From positions 764,001-828,000 of the forward strand of contig NW_024468256.1 of NCBI RefSeq assembly GCF_002104995.1: a stretch of DNA of 64,000 nucleotides. Reading direction: 5' to 3'. This document shows positions 1-9,887 of the stretch, piece by piece. The notes under the pieces were generated by a model. It worked only from the letters and a program-made list of their open reading frames with translations. It searched no databases and was not told the DNA's origin. Origin of the DNA: Linderina pennispora (taxonomy: Eukaryota; Kickxellomycota; Kickxellomycetes; Kickxellales; Kickxellaceae). Made by a program: the position numbers and the translations under genes. Each line of letters starts with the position of its first letter. Position 1 is the stretch's first letter.

Positions 1-1
1 A

Positions 2-802
2 GGCAAGTCCGAGTTTGAGAAGCGGCAAGAGAAGCTCCAGGGTCTGATCACCAAGCTCGAGGACGAGGCAGTGGAGAAGAAGCACTGGACCATGACCGGT
101 GAGGTCGATTCAAGCGCGCGTCCCAAGAACAGTCTGCTGGAGGAGGACGTTGACTTTGACCATGTGCAGAAGGCGGTTCCGGTTATTACCCAGGAGGCGA
201 CGCAGTCGCTTGAGGACATCATCAAGCGGCGCATCCTCAACGAGGAGTGGGACGACGTCGAGCGCAAGAAGGACATCCAGCAAAAGCCGTTCCGGCCGTC
301 GGAGCAGTTTGAGCTCAACGACAAGGCGCCGCAAAAGTCGCTGGCCGAGGAGTACGAGGACGCGTTTATGGCGCAAAAGGCCGGCGATGCCTATGTCCCC
401 GAGAACGATGCCAAGGTACTGGCCGCGCACAAGGAGGTCGACGAGCTGTTCCGCAATCTGTTTGTGCAGCTCGACGCCATGAGCCACTTCCACTTTGCGC
501 CGAAGCCAGCGTCGGCCGAGATCGAGATCCGGTCAAGCGCGCCAGCACTCGAGATGGAGGAGAAGCTGCCAACCACTGTGTCGACTGCGCAGCAGCTTGC
601 GCCTGAGGAGGTGTACGAGAAGGACAAGGGCCGCAACGGCCGCACAGGCGACTTGATGGGCAGCAGCGAGATGACGCGCGAGGACCGCAAGCGGAGACGC
701 AACCACAAGAAGCACTTTGACAAGGCAAAGGCAAAGAAGGCTGCGGCGATCAGCCCGAAGCCCAAGACAGCCGAGTCCAATATCAAGACGGCCCAGGAGT
801 AG
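2..802 (+). CDS. MPP10: U3 snoRNP protein Mpp10, C-terminal part (5' end outside window)
   Basis: The reading frame is open from base 2 and ends at a TAG, so the start lies upstream of the window. About 266 residues are visible. Mpp10 is a core protein of the U3 snoRNP/small-subunit processome in the nucleolus and is needed for 18S rRNA processing. Family signatures seen here are the W-(x)n-GE block followed by RPKNSLLEEDVDFD, then PVITQEATQSLEDIIKRRI and EEWDDVERKK, and a basic Lys/Arg-rich C-terminus (about residues 215-240). The GTG at 71 is internal and not a start. The assignment rests on these conserved blocks. Confidence 0.9.
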   Translation, partial: GKSEFEKRQEKLQGLITKLEDEAVEKKHWTMTGEVDSSARPKNSLLEEDVDFDHVQKAVPVITQEATQSLEDIIKRRILNEEWDDVERKKDIQQKPFRPSEQFELNDKAPQKSLAEEYEDAFMAQKAGDAYVPENDAKVLAAHKEVDELFRNLFVQLDAMSHFHFAPKPASAEIEIRSSAPALEMEEKLPTTVSTAQQLAPEEVYEKDKGRNGRTGDLMGSSEMTREDRKRRRNHKKHFDKAKAKKAAAISPKPKTAESNIKTAQE

Positions 803-857
803 AGCAGCGTTAGCAAAATATTTATCGTACAATTAACTGAGAGTTCGAAGATTCTAA

Positions 858-2147
858 CTAGACCAGGTGCGCCGGGTCCTCTTCCTCCTCCTTGGAGTTG
901 GGAGCGTCGGACAGCGTTTGGTGGCTGTGGCGGGATTTGGGAGCTGCGACGGCGACAGGCGCGAACAGAGCGCCGCTCCACGCGTACCAGACGGTCTGGG
1001 CCATGACATAGATCCACAGGGCTAAGATGCCTGCAATCAGGATGGCATCCAGCACGCGGAAGAAATCGTACCCAGACATTGCGTACAGGCTGCCGGTGGC
1101 CGAGGTGAATGTGCCGACTGGGAAGATGAATGCCCACCAGCCGAGGTTGAAGGGGACGTGGGAGCGCTTGCGCGTGCACAGCACGCTGTAGATGGCGTGG
1201 GCAAGCCACCAGAGACCCAGGGACCAGATGAGCAGGCCAGTGGCAAAGCCGAAGCAGTACATGAACTCGCCAATGCCCGGCACCTTGGCTAGGGTCTCGG
1301 GAAACAGACGCCGTGCCTCGATGCCCAGCTGCTGGATGCCGTACGACGACTGGCCGAGCGGACCCAGGGGGATGAAGGCCGACACAATGGCCTCCTTGGC
1401 TGGCAGCTTGTAGAGCGCCAGGCGCAGCAGATAGATGGTCATCAGCATCATGGCAATGCCGACACCCATGGCCCACATTACGTATGATACGAGCACGATC
1501 GTGTTGGCGGTCCAGCCCGAATGGATCGATGCTACCAGGGCACCCGATGCCGCAGCAACCACGGGTGGCACGACAGGCAGAATCCATGTGGCATTCATGG
1601 TCTTGAGGGACTGCTTCTGGTGCGACGTCAGCAGGAACGGCACCGACAGGCAAGACAGCAGCGATAGCACCACGTCAATGCACCACAGGACAAGCACGAG
1701 CGTCGGGATCCATGGCGGGTGGTACGGCTTGAGCATCGATATCAGGCTGTTGATGATCGTGCACAGACCCATCGGGATGGCTCCCAGCGGCATGCTGGCC
1801 TGCGGGTGGAGCATGATGCGGTGGAAATCGCGGTAGATGACTGTGCGCACGGTGAGCAGGGCGCTGAGCACCACGAACAGCAGCACATTGAACAACGCAA
1901 TGCCCATTGAGATGTAGTGGATGGCTGCCGACTCGTAGGGGAATCCGTAGAATAGCACGCCAGTGATACCGGTGCCCATGGTGGCTGTGAACCACGCCGG
2001 GTTGAAGCCTCGCAGGATATCCCGGCAGTCATCCATTTCGCGCATGAATCGCCGGTGCTTCTGGGCAGTAGATGTGTGCGCCATGTCGGCCGACTGTGTC
2101 AGCGAGCCGGCAGCAGTGCTGTCATCAGTGCGGGGTGTGCCAGACAT
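858..2147 (-). CDS. TDT/SLAC1-family transporter (Ssu1/Mae1-like)
   Basis: A 429-residue membrane protein with about ten hydrophobic segments. It belongs to the tellurite-resistance/dicarboxylate transporter family, whose fungal members export sulfite (Ssu1) or move malate (Mae1). Seen: the typical opening LRGFNPAWFTATMGTGI after a short polar N-terminus, a HPQASMPLGAIPMG stretch in the middle, and a FNLGWWAFIFPVGTFT block near the C-terminus, all family hallmarks. The start is the first ATG, about 160 bp downstream of a TATA-like box on the same strand. Substrate cannot be told from sequence. It converges on Mpp10, with about 55 bp between the stops. Confidence 0.85.
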   Translation of the reverse strand: MSGTPRTDDSTAAGSLTQSADMAHTSTAQKHRRFMREMDDCRDILRGFNPAWFTATMGTGITGVLFYGFPYESAAIHYISMGIALFNVLLFVVLSALLTVRTVIYRDFHRIMLHPQASMPLGAIPMGLCTIINSLISMLKPYHPPWIPTLVLVLWCIDVVLSLLSCLSVPFLLTSHQKQSLKTMNATWILPVVPPVVAAASGALVASIHSGWTANTIVLVSYVMWAMGVGIAMMLMTIYLLRLALYKLPAKEAIVSAFIPLGPLGQSSYGIQQLGIEARRLFPETLAKVPGIGEFMYCFGFATGLLIWSLGLWWLAHAIYSVLCTRKRSHVPFNLGWWAFIFPVGTFTSATGSLYAMSGYDFFRVLDAILIAGILALWIYVMAQTVWYAWSGALFAPVAVAAPKSRHSHQTLSDAPNSKEEEEDPAHLV

Positions 2148-2307
2148 GAAGAATATGGTACAATTAGTGGGAGTCGCAAAAAAACGTAGAGCGGGGAAAA
2201 AGGAAATGACAAATAAAAGCAGCGTTTGCGTGTAGATCGAGGTCTGCCGGTGGGGGTTTTTATCGCCGAGCTTCTGGCCTGGCTTGTTCCGCGTCGGCCG
2301 CTTGGGC

Positions 2308-2316
2308 TATTTATCA
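2308..2316 (-). promoter_or_regulatory. TATA-like box of the TDT transporter
   Basis: GATAAATAG on the minus strand, about 160 bp upstream of the ATG at 2147. The call is from motif and position only. Confidence 0.4.
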
Positions 2317-3460
2317 GGCTGGGAGAATTCGCTGGGCTGACGCTCCCCCCGCTCGCGCACGGAGCTTTCTTACATTTTCGTTTGCATGTCGCACTCAAAC
2401 TCTGCTTCTGGATGGACTGTTCAGCAGGTCCGCCCAAAAATAACAGCCAGACCAGTGTTCGCTCCCCAATCTGCAGCAGCCTGCTGGGAAAGCCTCCCAC
2501 GAAGCTCGCGGGGCGACAGCACCGCATGGCAGGGCCGTTAGATGAAAAAGGGGGTGGAGAGGGGTGGAGTTGATGCAGCACAGGACATCCACTCTCTAGC
2601 TTCTTGAGCCACTGGCCGTCGATCAGCCTTCGCGCCTTTACCTGCACGTTGGTGAATGCGTTGCTACTACATCTGCATGCAGCAGCGGGGTTTATTCTGT
2701 TTGTTAGGAATGCCGCACAGCCTCTCTGAGGAGCTTGGTGCCTGGCAGCTGACCGCTGAGGAACACTCGATGACTGAGCACATGGAAGGAGTTCATTTCC
2801 CTTTTTGGGCACTAATTCCAGCGGATGGTGGGACAGGAAGAGCAGAAAAAGGGGTAGAGAGCGTCAGCGATAGGGGTGTGGGAGAGGAGCTCGTACCTGT
2901 TTCTGGCGCGGCGACTGTGCTTGCAGAGCGCGGGGCTGCTCACTGGACTGTAATAAAGCCTGTGGGAATTGCACCCCAGCGCTTGCCTGCCACTGTGCAC
3001 ACCTTCTATGGCAATAGGGACTGACGCCAGGGCACTGCCCTTCTGCTTGCTGGCACCTTGCAGCCACAGCGTGTGCTGGTGCCACTGCAGGCCGGGGGTC
3101 TTTATGGAAAGACGAGCAGTGTTCTGTTTATCTGTGCCACGGCCACCTTGTCCTAAAAGACAAACGCCTTTCGTAGCTTGGCGCACGCATGGAAGCTCAC
3201 AGAGATCACTAAAACAGGGAACCTCTGTTTCAAGTTGTGCTAGTGCTCATCGACATGTTCGCAGAAAGGACCCGGAGCCGGCATTGATCGAGAATCGTTC
3301 GCAGTTCCTAATCAGTGCCCCTGCGATCGCAGAAAGGGACCTGCTAACACTTTTTACCGCGCAAGGGGCCATGTTCTGAAACGTGAAAACAAGTCTGCAC
3401 AGACGCAGGACCAGGCATAAAAGCTGTCGATATGTGGCAACGTGTGGCGGGCCCGCCACA
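2317..3460. other. Intergenic stretch without recognised gene
   Basis: About 1.1 kb between the transporter promoter and the next TATA box. Short ORFs occur on both strands but none shows a motif, a good start context or coding-like composition that I recognise. Confidence 0.5.
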
Positions 3461-3470
3461 TATAAATAGG
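3461..3470 (+). promoter_or_regulatory. Strong TATA box
   Basis: TATAAATAGG, followed by a long pyrimidine-rich leader (3500-3600). It lies about 170 bp before the 29-codon micro-ORF and about 425 bp before SF3B6, so it more likely serves the micro-ORF. Confidence 0.55.
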
Positions 3471-3639
3471 CTGCTGCTGGTGTGGCTTGTATGGCTCAGC
3501 CCATTTCGCTCCTCGCCCCTCCAACATCGCCGTTTTCCCTCCCATTCCCCCTCCCTCTTCATCCCCTCGTTTGCATTACTCCGCACTGCAGCGTCCATAG
3601 TCTCTGCGTGCCAGTCTCAAAAGGCTCTCTTCGTGAACC

Positions 3640-3729
3640 ATGTCCCCTTGCGCCCTCAACAGAGATTACCCGGTTTTTGAGCCCTGCGGTGGGATCTCAA
3701 CCCAGGACGCCCGCGACTACGGTTACTAA
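3640..3729 (+). CDS. Putative 29-residue micro-ORF protein
   Basis: A short ATG-to-TAA frame of 29 codons with the peptide core LNRDYPVFEPCGG and ending DARDYGY. I do not recognise a family. Support is architectural: a TATAAATAGG box about 170 bp upstream, a pyrimidine-rich leader with no earlier ATG in good context, and an AATAAA at about 3850. It shares the string RDYP with another micro-ORF at 47305-47391. It could instead be a uORF in a long SF3B6 leader, though a second TATA-like ATTTATAC near 3758 could serve SF3B6 separately. Confidence 0.4.
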   Translation: MSPCALNRDYPVFEPCGGISTQDARDYGY

Positions 3730-3894
3730 CCAACCGATGAACCCCCGTGCATAGACATTTATACAACTCACCTCTCCACTCCCATCACTCCCCATCACCA
3801 TACTTTGCACACGCGATGGATTTCTAATATATTCTGAGCAAGCGAAAAAACAATAAATCCCTCCACCGCCACAAAACTTGCTTCCACTCATATC

Positions 3895-4284
3895 ATGTCA
3901 TTGGCCTATGGAAAGAACCGCACAGCGCAGCTGCCGCCCAACGTGAACCGGATCCTGCTGGTCAAAAACCTGCCGTTCAAGATCACTGCAGAGGAAATGT
4001 TTGACCTGTTTGGCAAATACGGCGCTATCCGCCAGATTCGCATGGGCACCGAGCCTACTACCAAAGGCACAGCGTTTGTCGTCTACGAGGACATCTACGA
4101 CGCGAAGGAAGCATGCGACCATCTGCAAGGGTTCAACGTGATGGGCCGGTATTTGATTGTGCTGTATTACCAGACAAACCACCGGTCAAAAAAGACCGAT
4201 CTTGCCAAGGAGGAGGAGCGGATTGCCCAGCTCCGGCAGCGGTACAAGGAGATGAACCCAGACGGCGACGACGACCTGAGCTGA
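3895..4284 (+). CDS. SF3B6: Splicing factor 3B subunit 6 (SF3b14/p14)
   Basis: A 129-residue single-RRM protein of the U2 snRNP SF3b complex; p14 sits near the branch-point adenosine and binds SF3B1. Seen: RNP2-like ILLVKNLPF (about residues 22-30), RNP1-like KGTAFVVYED (about residues 61-70), and the family's C-terminal helix QLRQRYKEM. Length matches the family (about 125 residues). The start is the first ATG of the frame. The stop at 4284 faces DGAT2's stop at 4336 (convergent genes, about 50 bp apart). Confidence 0.93.
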   Translation: MSLAYGKNRTAQLPPNVNRILLVKNLPFKITAEEMFDLFGKYGAIRQIRMGTEPTTKGTAFVVYEDIYDAKEACDHLQGFNVMGRYLIVLYYQTNHRSKKTDLAKEEERIAQLRQRYKEMNPDGDDDLS

Positions 4285-4335
4285 GGCGGCCGTGAACGAG
4301 TTGAGCAGTAGTATTTAAAAATAAACAGGGCATAA

Positions 4336-5541
4336 CTATGCAACAAAGCGAATCTCTGAAGCTGCCGGCTCGTACCGGGGCTTGTACTTTTTGTAGATGC
4401 GGGTCAGTTCATCGACGTACTGACCGTGGTAGTGCTCGACCTCCTCATCGCTGGGGTCGTAGTTGCGACGCACGCGGATGGGCTTGCCGACCACTGACGT
4501 CAGCTGCGTACGGAACGGCGTGTAGAACACGTTCTGGCCATGGAACAGCAGGATCGTGAACCCGTAGGCCCTGCGCAGAGCCATCTCGAACCGATGCACC
4601 AGGGTCCCCTTGTGGTTCTCGGCAAGCTGGTAGATCGAGTTCTCGTTAAAGTTGTATACCGGCACCAGGTCGCAGCCAGCCATCACAGCCTCACGCACGA
4701 ACCCGCGTCGCTTCAGCAGCACCAGATCGGCCCGGTTGCCATGAGCTAGCATGCTCTCCTCGGCCCCGCCGACCACAATCAGCAGCGACTGGTGCGGGTG
4801 TGCATGGCGATCTGACAGAATGCGCCGGATCGAGTTGCGGTCGCACGACAAACAGCCCATTGCTAGCACATAGTCGCGGAAAAATGGCAGCATAAAGCTG
4901 AACGGCATGGTCACGCCGCGCACCACCAGGCCGGGGAAGTGTGACTCGAACCCAAGGCCTGTGCACCCGGCGATGATCTGCGACATGTAGCTGACGACGC
5001 CGTGCGGATGGCTGCCAAACACGTAGCGCTTGCGCGCGTCCAGCGGCTCCTCAAACACCATCTTTGGCTGGAAATATGCGTTTACATGCTGCCACACCGG
5101 CAGCTTTTGCAGCCCAGCGAACCGCCGCCCCACGCCATTGTATGGAGCCGGGTCAAAGAAGCAAAACGCCATGTAGAGCGCCATGTAGGTCCGCAGGCTC
5201 GAGAACTGGTAGAAGAGGACCACAAACAGCACCAGCGTCCACAGCGGTGCTGTTGTCCACAGCGTAACCATTGCTGTGGTCTGGGCTTCCTGCAAGAACT
5301 CGCCCACGCGCGGCGCGTACGTTTCCCACTCTTCGCGCAGGCCCTTGGTGGGCACGCGGATGTAGTTGAGGAACGGCGGCTCAAAGTAGTTGCGTGATTG
5401 AAGCTGCTGCGGTGTGGCAGTGTTGCTGCTGGTGGAGTCGGCTGCTGGGGCCATCTTGGACTCCTTACTGCTGCTGGTGCTGCTGGTGTTGCTGGTGCTG
5501 CTGGTGCTGCCAGACTTGCCGGCTTGCTCGCTTGCTGCCAT
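4336..5541 (-). CDS. DGAT2: Diacylglycerol O-acyltransferase type 2
   Basis: A 401-residue ER membrane enzyme that acylates diacylglycerol to triacylglycerol for lipid droplets. Seen: hydrophobic hairpin about residues 92-130, then the catalytic FGSHPHG motif (His178-Gly181), a RGVTMPFSFMLPFFRDY block, and the GGAEES motif downstream, all diagnostic of the DGAT2/MGAT family. The N-terminal 45 residues are Ser/Thr-rich and encoded by a degenerate trinucleotide run (about 5460-5515), so they are probably disordered. A monoacylglycerol acyltransferase activity cannot be excluded. Confidence 0.92.
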   Translation of the reverse strand: MAASEQAGKSGSTSSTSNTSSTSSSKESKMAPAADSTSSNTATPQQLQSRNYFEPPFLNYIRVPTKGLREEWETYAPRVGEFLQEAQTTAMVTLWTTAPLWTLVLFVVLFYQFSSLRTYMALYMAFCFFDPAPYNGVGRRFAGLQKLPVWQHVNAYFQPKMVFEEPLDARKRYVFGSHPHGVVSYMSQIIAGCTGLGFESHFPGLVVRGVTMPFSFMLPFFRDYVLAMGCLSCDRNSIRRILSDRHAHPHQSLLIVVGGAEESMLAHGNRADLVLLKRRGFVREAVMAGCDLVPVYNFNENSIYQLAENHKGTLVHRFEMALRRAYGFTILLFHGQNVFYTPFRTQLTSVVGKPIRVRRNYDPSDEEVEHYHGQYVDELTRIYKKYKPRYEPAASEIRFVA

Positions 5542-5937
5542 ATTTGCGCCCTTGTTTCAAACACACACGTATCAAAAACAAACAAAAGGTAGAGGGCTGG
5601 GTGAGAAAGTATTATTGATGCTAGGCGTAGGATTTAGGAGAGGAGAAGGATGCGGGGCATGTTGCCAGCATACGGTCTCCTCACCGCCTATTTATTCCGC
5701 TGAGGAAATCAACTGGGGGCTTTCACGTGATTCTGGCCCGCCTGCCCAAGCCTAAAATCTGGCAGTTCACAGTTCTGCCCAACGCATGGGCGATCTGTCG
5801 GACATCTGGCAGTGTGCAACAGCAGCATTTCTTTATAGCTTGAAGGCGGCAGCCCAACACAGCCCCGTTTATTGGCAGCAACAAGTTCGCTAGCTCCAGC
5901 GCCAAGGCCCAACCAATCCCCGCACCTGGCCAGGCAA
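5542..5937. other. Intergenic region between DGAT2 promoter and Dbp5 3' end
   Basis: About 400 bp. It holds the DGAT2 promoter, with an AATAAATA-like element near 5690 on the minus strand. No gene is seen. Confidence 0.5.
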
Positions 5938-7467
5938 TTACCTGAGCGCCTTCTTCAGGATCTTGCGCGCGTCCTCCCAGTCATCGGTGGGGACCTTGAT
6001 GATGTCACAGCCAAGCGTGTCCTGGATGGCCTTCATCTTCTCGTAGCTCTCCTCGTCGTGGGTAAAGTTGACGCTGGCTCCCGTGCGGCCGAAGCGCCCA
6101 GTGCGGCCGATGCGGTGCAGATACGTCTCGGGGTCGGGGCGGTCGTTGCCGTCTGTCGGGATGTCGTAGTTGATAACCAAATTGACCTGCATGATGTCGA
6201 TGCCGCGCGCAATGACGTTGGTGGTGATCAGAACCTTGATCTTGCCGTCGCGGAAATCGTCCATAACCTTGTCGCGCTGCTCCGACTCGAGCTTGCCGTG
6301 CAGATAAACGACAGAATGCCCGTCCTTGGTCATGCGCGCGGCGATGCGCTCGGCGGTGTGGCGCGTCTTGACAAAAATGATGCTCTGCCCGATCGTCATC
6401 AGCGAGTACAGCTCGGCCAGCACCTCGACCTTATGCTCGACCGACTTGCAGTCCATGTAGAACTGCTTAATGCCGTCGACCGTCAACTCGGTTGCCTTGA
6501 GCCGGATCTCGTTGGCCTGGGGAGCAAAGCGGTTAGCAAACGTGCGCACCTTCTCCGGGAACGTCGCCGAGAACAGCACGACCTGGCAGTCCTTCGGGAT
6601 GCTGTTCTTGACACGCAGACTCTGGTCACCGAGTCCCTGCTGGTCCAGCATGTTGTCTGCCTCGTCCAGCACAAACAGCTTCATGCTCCTCAGCGACAGC
6701 GAGCGCTTGCGCAGCAGGTCGCTCACAGTTCCAGGTGTGCCAACCACAATGTGCGCGTCGATTGTTTCGCCCTTGCCCACCGAGTCCTTGATGGCAAATA
6801 CAGCCTTCATCGGCGTGTACTTGCCCATCTGCTGGATCACGTCCATGATCTGGCGGGCCAGTTCGCGCGACGGCGCCAGACACAGTGCCTGCGGCTGGTT
6901 CAGGTCGTAGTCCACGCGGCTCAGCATCGTCAGCACAAACGCAGCTGTCTTGCCGGTGCCCGACTGCGACTGCCCAATCATGTTGCGAGGCGGGTTGGCC
7001 AGCAGCAGCGGCAGTGCACGCTCCTGAATCTTTGAGGGCTTGGTGAACCCCATGTCGTACACGCCCTTCAGCAGATTCGCATGCAGGCCCAGCTCCTCGA
7101 ACGTCTTAGCCGAGTACAGCGGTGAGTTCGGGTCTGCCTGCAGGTCTGCCAGCCGCACCTCGACCTCGCGCTCCGGCTCCGGCTTGGAGTCTTTCTCCGT
7201 CAGATCTGTTGATGTGCCAGGCTTGACTGCCGTCACAGCAGCTGCCGGGTGCGTGCTCTCCTTGTCCTCAGTACTAAGCTTATTAATGCTGCTTGTAATA
7301 GCGCTGACATTGTCTACAGGGAAGAGGAAAGGGATGCAAATTCAGCTGCTGCTGCTCGCCAGAAAGACTGCAGCTACTGTCGCCGCCTAGACACGCAGCC
7401 AATGCTTACCATTGTCATCGAGCGAAATGCTGAACTGGCCGCGCGGCACAACAGGAGTCTCAGACAT
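5938..7467 (-). CDS. DBP5: DEAD-box ATP-dependent RNA helicase Dbp5 (DDX19), two exons
   Basis: The mRNA export helicase that remodels mRNPs at the cytoplasmic face of the nuclear pore with Gle1 and InsP6. I model CDS as 7467-7410 joined to 7313-5938, giving 477 residues. Exon 1 starts MSETPVVPRGQF; the donor GTAAGC is at 7409-7404 and the acceptor TGTAG ends at 7314. Seen in order: Q-motif GFTKPSKIQ, motif I SGTGKT, DEAD in VLDEADNML, SAT in LFSATF, and HRIGRTGRFGR. Without exon 1 the frame would have to start at a GTG, so the intron is needed. The long opposite-strand ORF here is an antisense shadow. Confidence 0.92.
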
Positions 7468-7590
7468 TTGTGGAATGTTTTTGTCAGTAGAAATTTGTTT
7501 GTACTGAATTAAAAGTAAAATGCTGAGTCGAAACAGGAAACGCTGCGTCAGAAAATGCGTTTGTGCTGAACAAAAGACTGGTAGTGATTA

Positions 7591-9327
7591 TTACATAGTG
7601 ATTGGCACCCGATCAAATCTACGGGTGGAGTAGAACAAGTGAGCACCTATGCACAAGCTTGCAAAGATGAGATAGCCGAGGCATGTCGACAGGAACCCGC
7701 GCATGTCGAAGCCATCATAGACAGATATGTACAACTGGCACACCGACGCGACCGAAATAAACGCTAGGCAGTAGATGGGGCCCAGCGGGAAGACGATTGA
7801 CTTGTAGGCCAGCTTTCGCGGCGGCTGGCGGCAATCTTGCAGCCGCATTCTAGATGTGATGTGGATAACAGCTATGGCACCCCACGATATGAAGCCAGTG
7901 TATGCCGATACCCCACTGAGCACGATGAGCGATGAGCTCCTGCGAATCAAGCATACGCACCATATCATCAGTACCACCGCCATGGCGGCCAGGATGCACA
8001 GGACTGGCCCGCCACGGTACTGCAGCCGCAGCAGCCAGCGTGGGGCAAAGGAGTGACATGAGAAGGTGAACAGCAGTCTCGATGCAATGAACAGACTCGT
8101 GCACGCATTGAATAGACCCTCAACCAAAACGACGGTATTGATGGCGTGGGCAGCCGACATGACGCCGGATTCACTGAACATGACAGTCAGCGGCGAATAT
8201 GCCATATCCTCATCGCTGCGATCAAGCATACGCGTATCATTGTACGGTACAACCAGCGAAGCAACAAAAGTGGATGCAATAAAGAGCACCAGCAGCCCCA
8301 GAAGCACGATTAGCGATATGCGCCGGATGTTTTTCACAGGGTTCCGAGTGCCTGATATCATAACCGCTGCGACCTCTGTGCCCTGGACCGGAAAGCTCGA
8401 AATCACGCACGCAGACATGATGCCCAGTATACCGTTGTTGAATGCACCACCAGGTGTATCGTCCATATTCGCTGTGCCGTATTCCTTGTCGTTGCCAATG
8501 CTACCACGCACAATGCTTACACCCATGACTATGCACACCACAAATGCAGCGATGGTGAGCGCAGAAACAGTAAGCTCGGCACAGTGGTAGATACGCAGGC
8601 TGAATACAATGGCAATAAAACTGGCAAACAGTGCACAGAGGCCAAATATACTGCTCGCATGGGACGACTGGGTGAACCAGAACCCGGCTGTCGTCCCCAC
8701 TGCCGTAAAGTGGTATGCGGCTGCCGTCACCCAGGACAAAAAGTAGTTCCACCGCAACGCAAATCCGACGGACTGGTTCTTAATAAATCCTGGGCCAAAC
8801 GTAAACAGAACTTCCCCCGGCCGTGCCTGGCACACAATCTCCGCTAATGACGTTATGACATAATACATGGCTAGTATCGACAAACCGTAGGCAACAAGCA
8901 CTCCACCCGGTCCGGCAATGTCTAATGCATAGCCGCTCCCAACCATAAATCCAGTGTTGATAGCCAGCCCAAGAGTAAACAGCACGATAACCAACGGTGT
9001 GGGGGTTGGCGGAAACAGCGGTGCCAGGAAATGGAGTGGCCACTCGGGACCATCAGTACTGCACATTGTCTTATCGTCTGAAGCCGCATTGTCGTTGAAG
9101 CATATAGTTGTCGTCTGAATAATCGAGATGCTTTCCGTGTTTCGCGTCGCCCGGTGTCGTGGGGTTGATGTGCTAGTAGTGTCTTGGCAGCTAGCGCCTA
9201 TGTCCGCAAACGGCCCCCACGTTTGCGGCGCCACGTCGCAGCCGATAACCTCTGACTGTGTGTTGTAGTCTGGTTGCTTTAATGCATGTTTCGCAATTGC
9301 CTCCTTGAATGTTGACCACCATTTCAT
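7591..9327 (-). CDS. Amino-acid permease (APC superfamily)
   Basis: A 578-residue plasma-membrane transporter with about 12 hydrophobic segments after a hydrophilic N-terminus of about 110 residues. Seen: the first helix with GLAINTGFMVGSG, equivalent to the GxxIGTGxFxGxG signature of yeast permeases, then GPGGVLVAYG and a YAT-like SLAEIVCQARPGEV block. A Thr/Ser-rich N-terminal tail fits ubiquitin-dependent turnover in this family. Substrate is not predictable. It is the last ordinary gene before the AT-rich island, and the island starts about 550 bp upstream of its ATG. Confidence 0.82.
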   Translation of the reverse strand: MKWWSTFKEAIAKHALKQPDYNTQSEVIGCDVAPQTWGPFADIGASCQDTTSTSTPRHRATRNTESISIIQTTTICFNDNAASDDKTMCSTDGPEWPLHFLAPLFPPTPTPLVIVLFTLGLAINTGFMVGSGYALDIAGPGGVLVAYGLSILAMYYVITSLAEIVCQARPGEVLFTFGPGFIKNQSVGFALRWNYFLSWVTAAAYHFTAVGTTAGFWFTQSSHASSIFGLCALFASFIAIVFSLRIYHCAELTVSALTIAAFVVCIVMGVSIVRGSIGNDKEYGTANMDDTPGGAFNNGILGIMSACVISSFPVQGTEVAAVMISGTRNPVKNIRRISLIVLLGLLVLFIASTFVASLVVPYNDTRMLDRSDEDMAYSPLTVMFSESGVMSAAHAINTVVLVEGLFNACTSLFIASRLLFTFSCHSFAPRWLLRLQYRGGPVLCILAAMAVVLMIWCVCLIRRSSSLIVLSGVSAYTGFISWGAIAVIHITSRMRLQDCRQPPRKLAYKSIVFPLGPIYCLAFISVASVCQLYISVYDGFDMRGFLSTCLGYLIFASLCIGAHLFYSTRRFDRVPITM

Positions 9328-9887
9328 TATGCAGCCGTTGAGTGAAAGTGAAATTAAACAAATTGAACTGACAAAGTGAAAGACAAAAAGAGCGGAGCTA
9401 GGTCATGAAAAAGGCTGTGAAGGTGGCAATCTAAAAGTAGGTAACACAGTGCTCAGCCTCCTGCAGTGGAGGTAGAACTTTCCATACAGATCACCTCGCA
9501 TACTCTAGCTGTCCTAGTTGCTATGATAAGTGCACGTGCTTTGAAAGCAACAACACAGAGAACCTTTCGCATTGGGCTATCTACCTTAGGTCTAGACACA
9601 CTTAGCGACCATTTCAAAAAAAAAAAAAATAAGCAGCATACATGGCCATTTGTATGTTTCGCATGTGTTTAAGGCAAAAGAAATATAGATTGTTGACATT
9701 TGGGCAACCCTATGCCTTTCGTCACTATATGCAGATCCAAATCCCCACCTGTATAAACACTGTGGGCCGGAACAGCCCCATCCTCCGTTTTTGCTCCTCA
9801 GCAAATTCCCATTTATTCATTCTATAAAACTCATAACTACTAGACTCTCTGAAGGTTAGCATTTTTGTCTAGTGAAACTATAGCCCT
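9328..9887. other. Boundary region, permease promoter to AT-rich island
   Basis: Non-coding. It contains a 13-A run near 9617 and a plus-strand TATAAA (9752-9757) followed by a second TATAAAA near 9823. These sit upstream of the decayed ORF at 9888 and could be its promoter. Base composition falls from GC-rich to AT-rich across this segment. Confidence 0.4.

Noticed and set aside
391-1653. 420-codon minus-strand ORF across Mpp10 and the transporter
   Set aside because: It is out of frame with two clearly assigned genes and its peptide is typical of a shadow frame.
3660-3735. tRNA-like string on the minus strand (D-arm-like GGTTGGTTAGTAACC and a T-arm-like GGGTTGAGATCCC)
   Set aside because: No pairing acceptor stem or proper anticodon arm could be drawn, the T-loop lacks TTCRA, and the bases are better explained by the micro-ORF codons.
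5872-7035. 387-codon plus-strand ORF
   Set aside because: Antisense shadow of Dbp5; GC-rich codons often leave the opposite strand open. No motif, no promoter.
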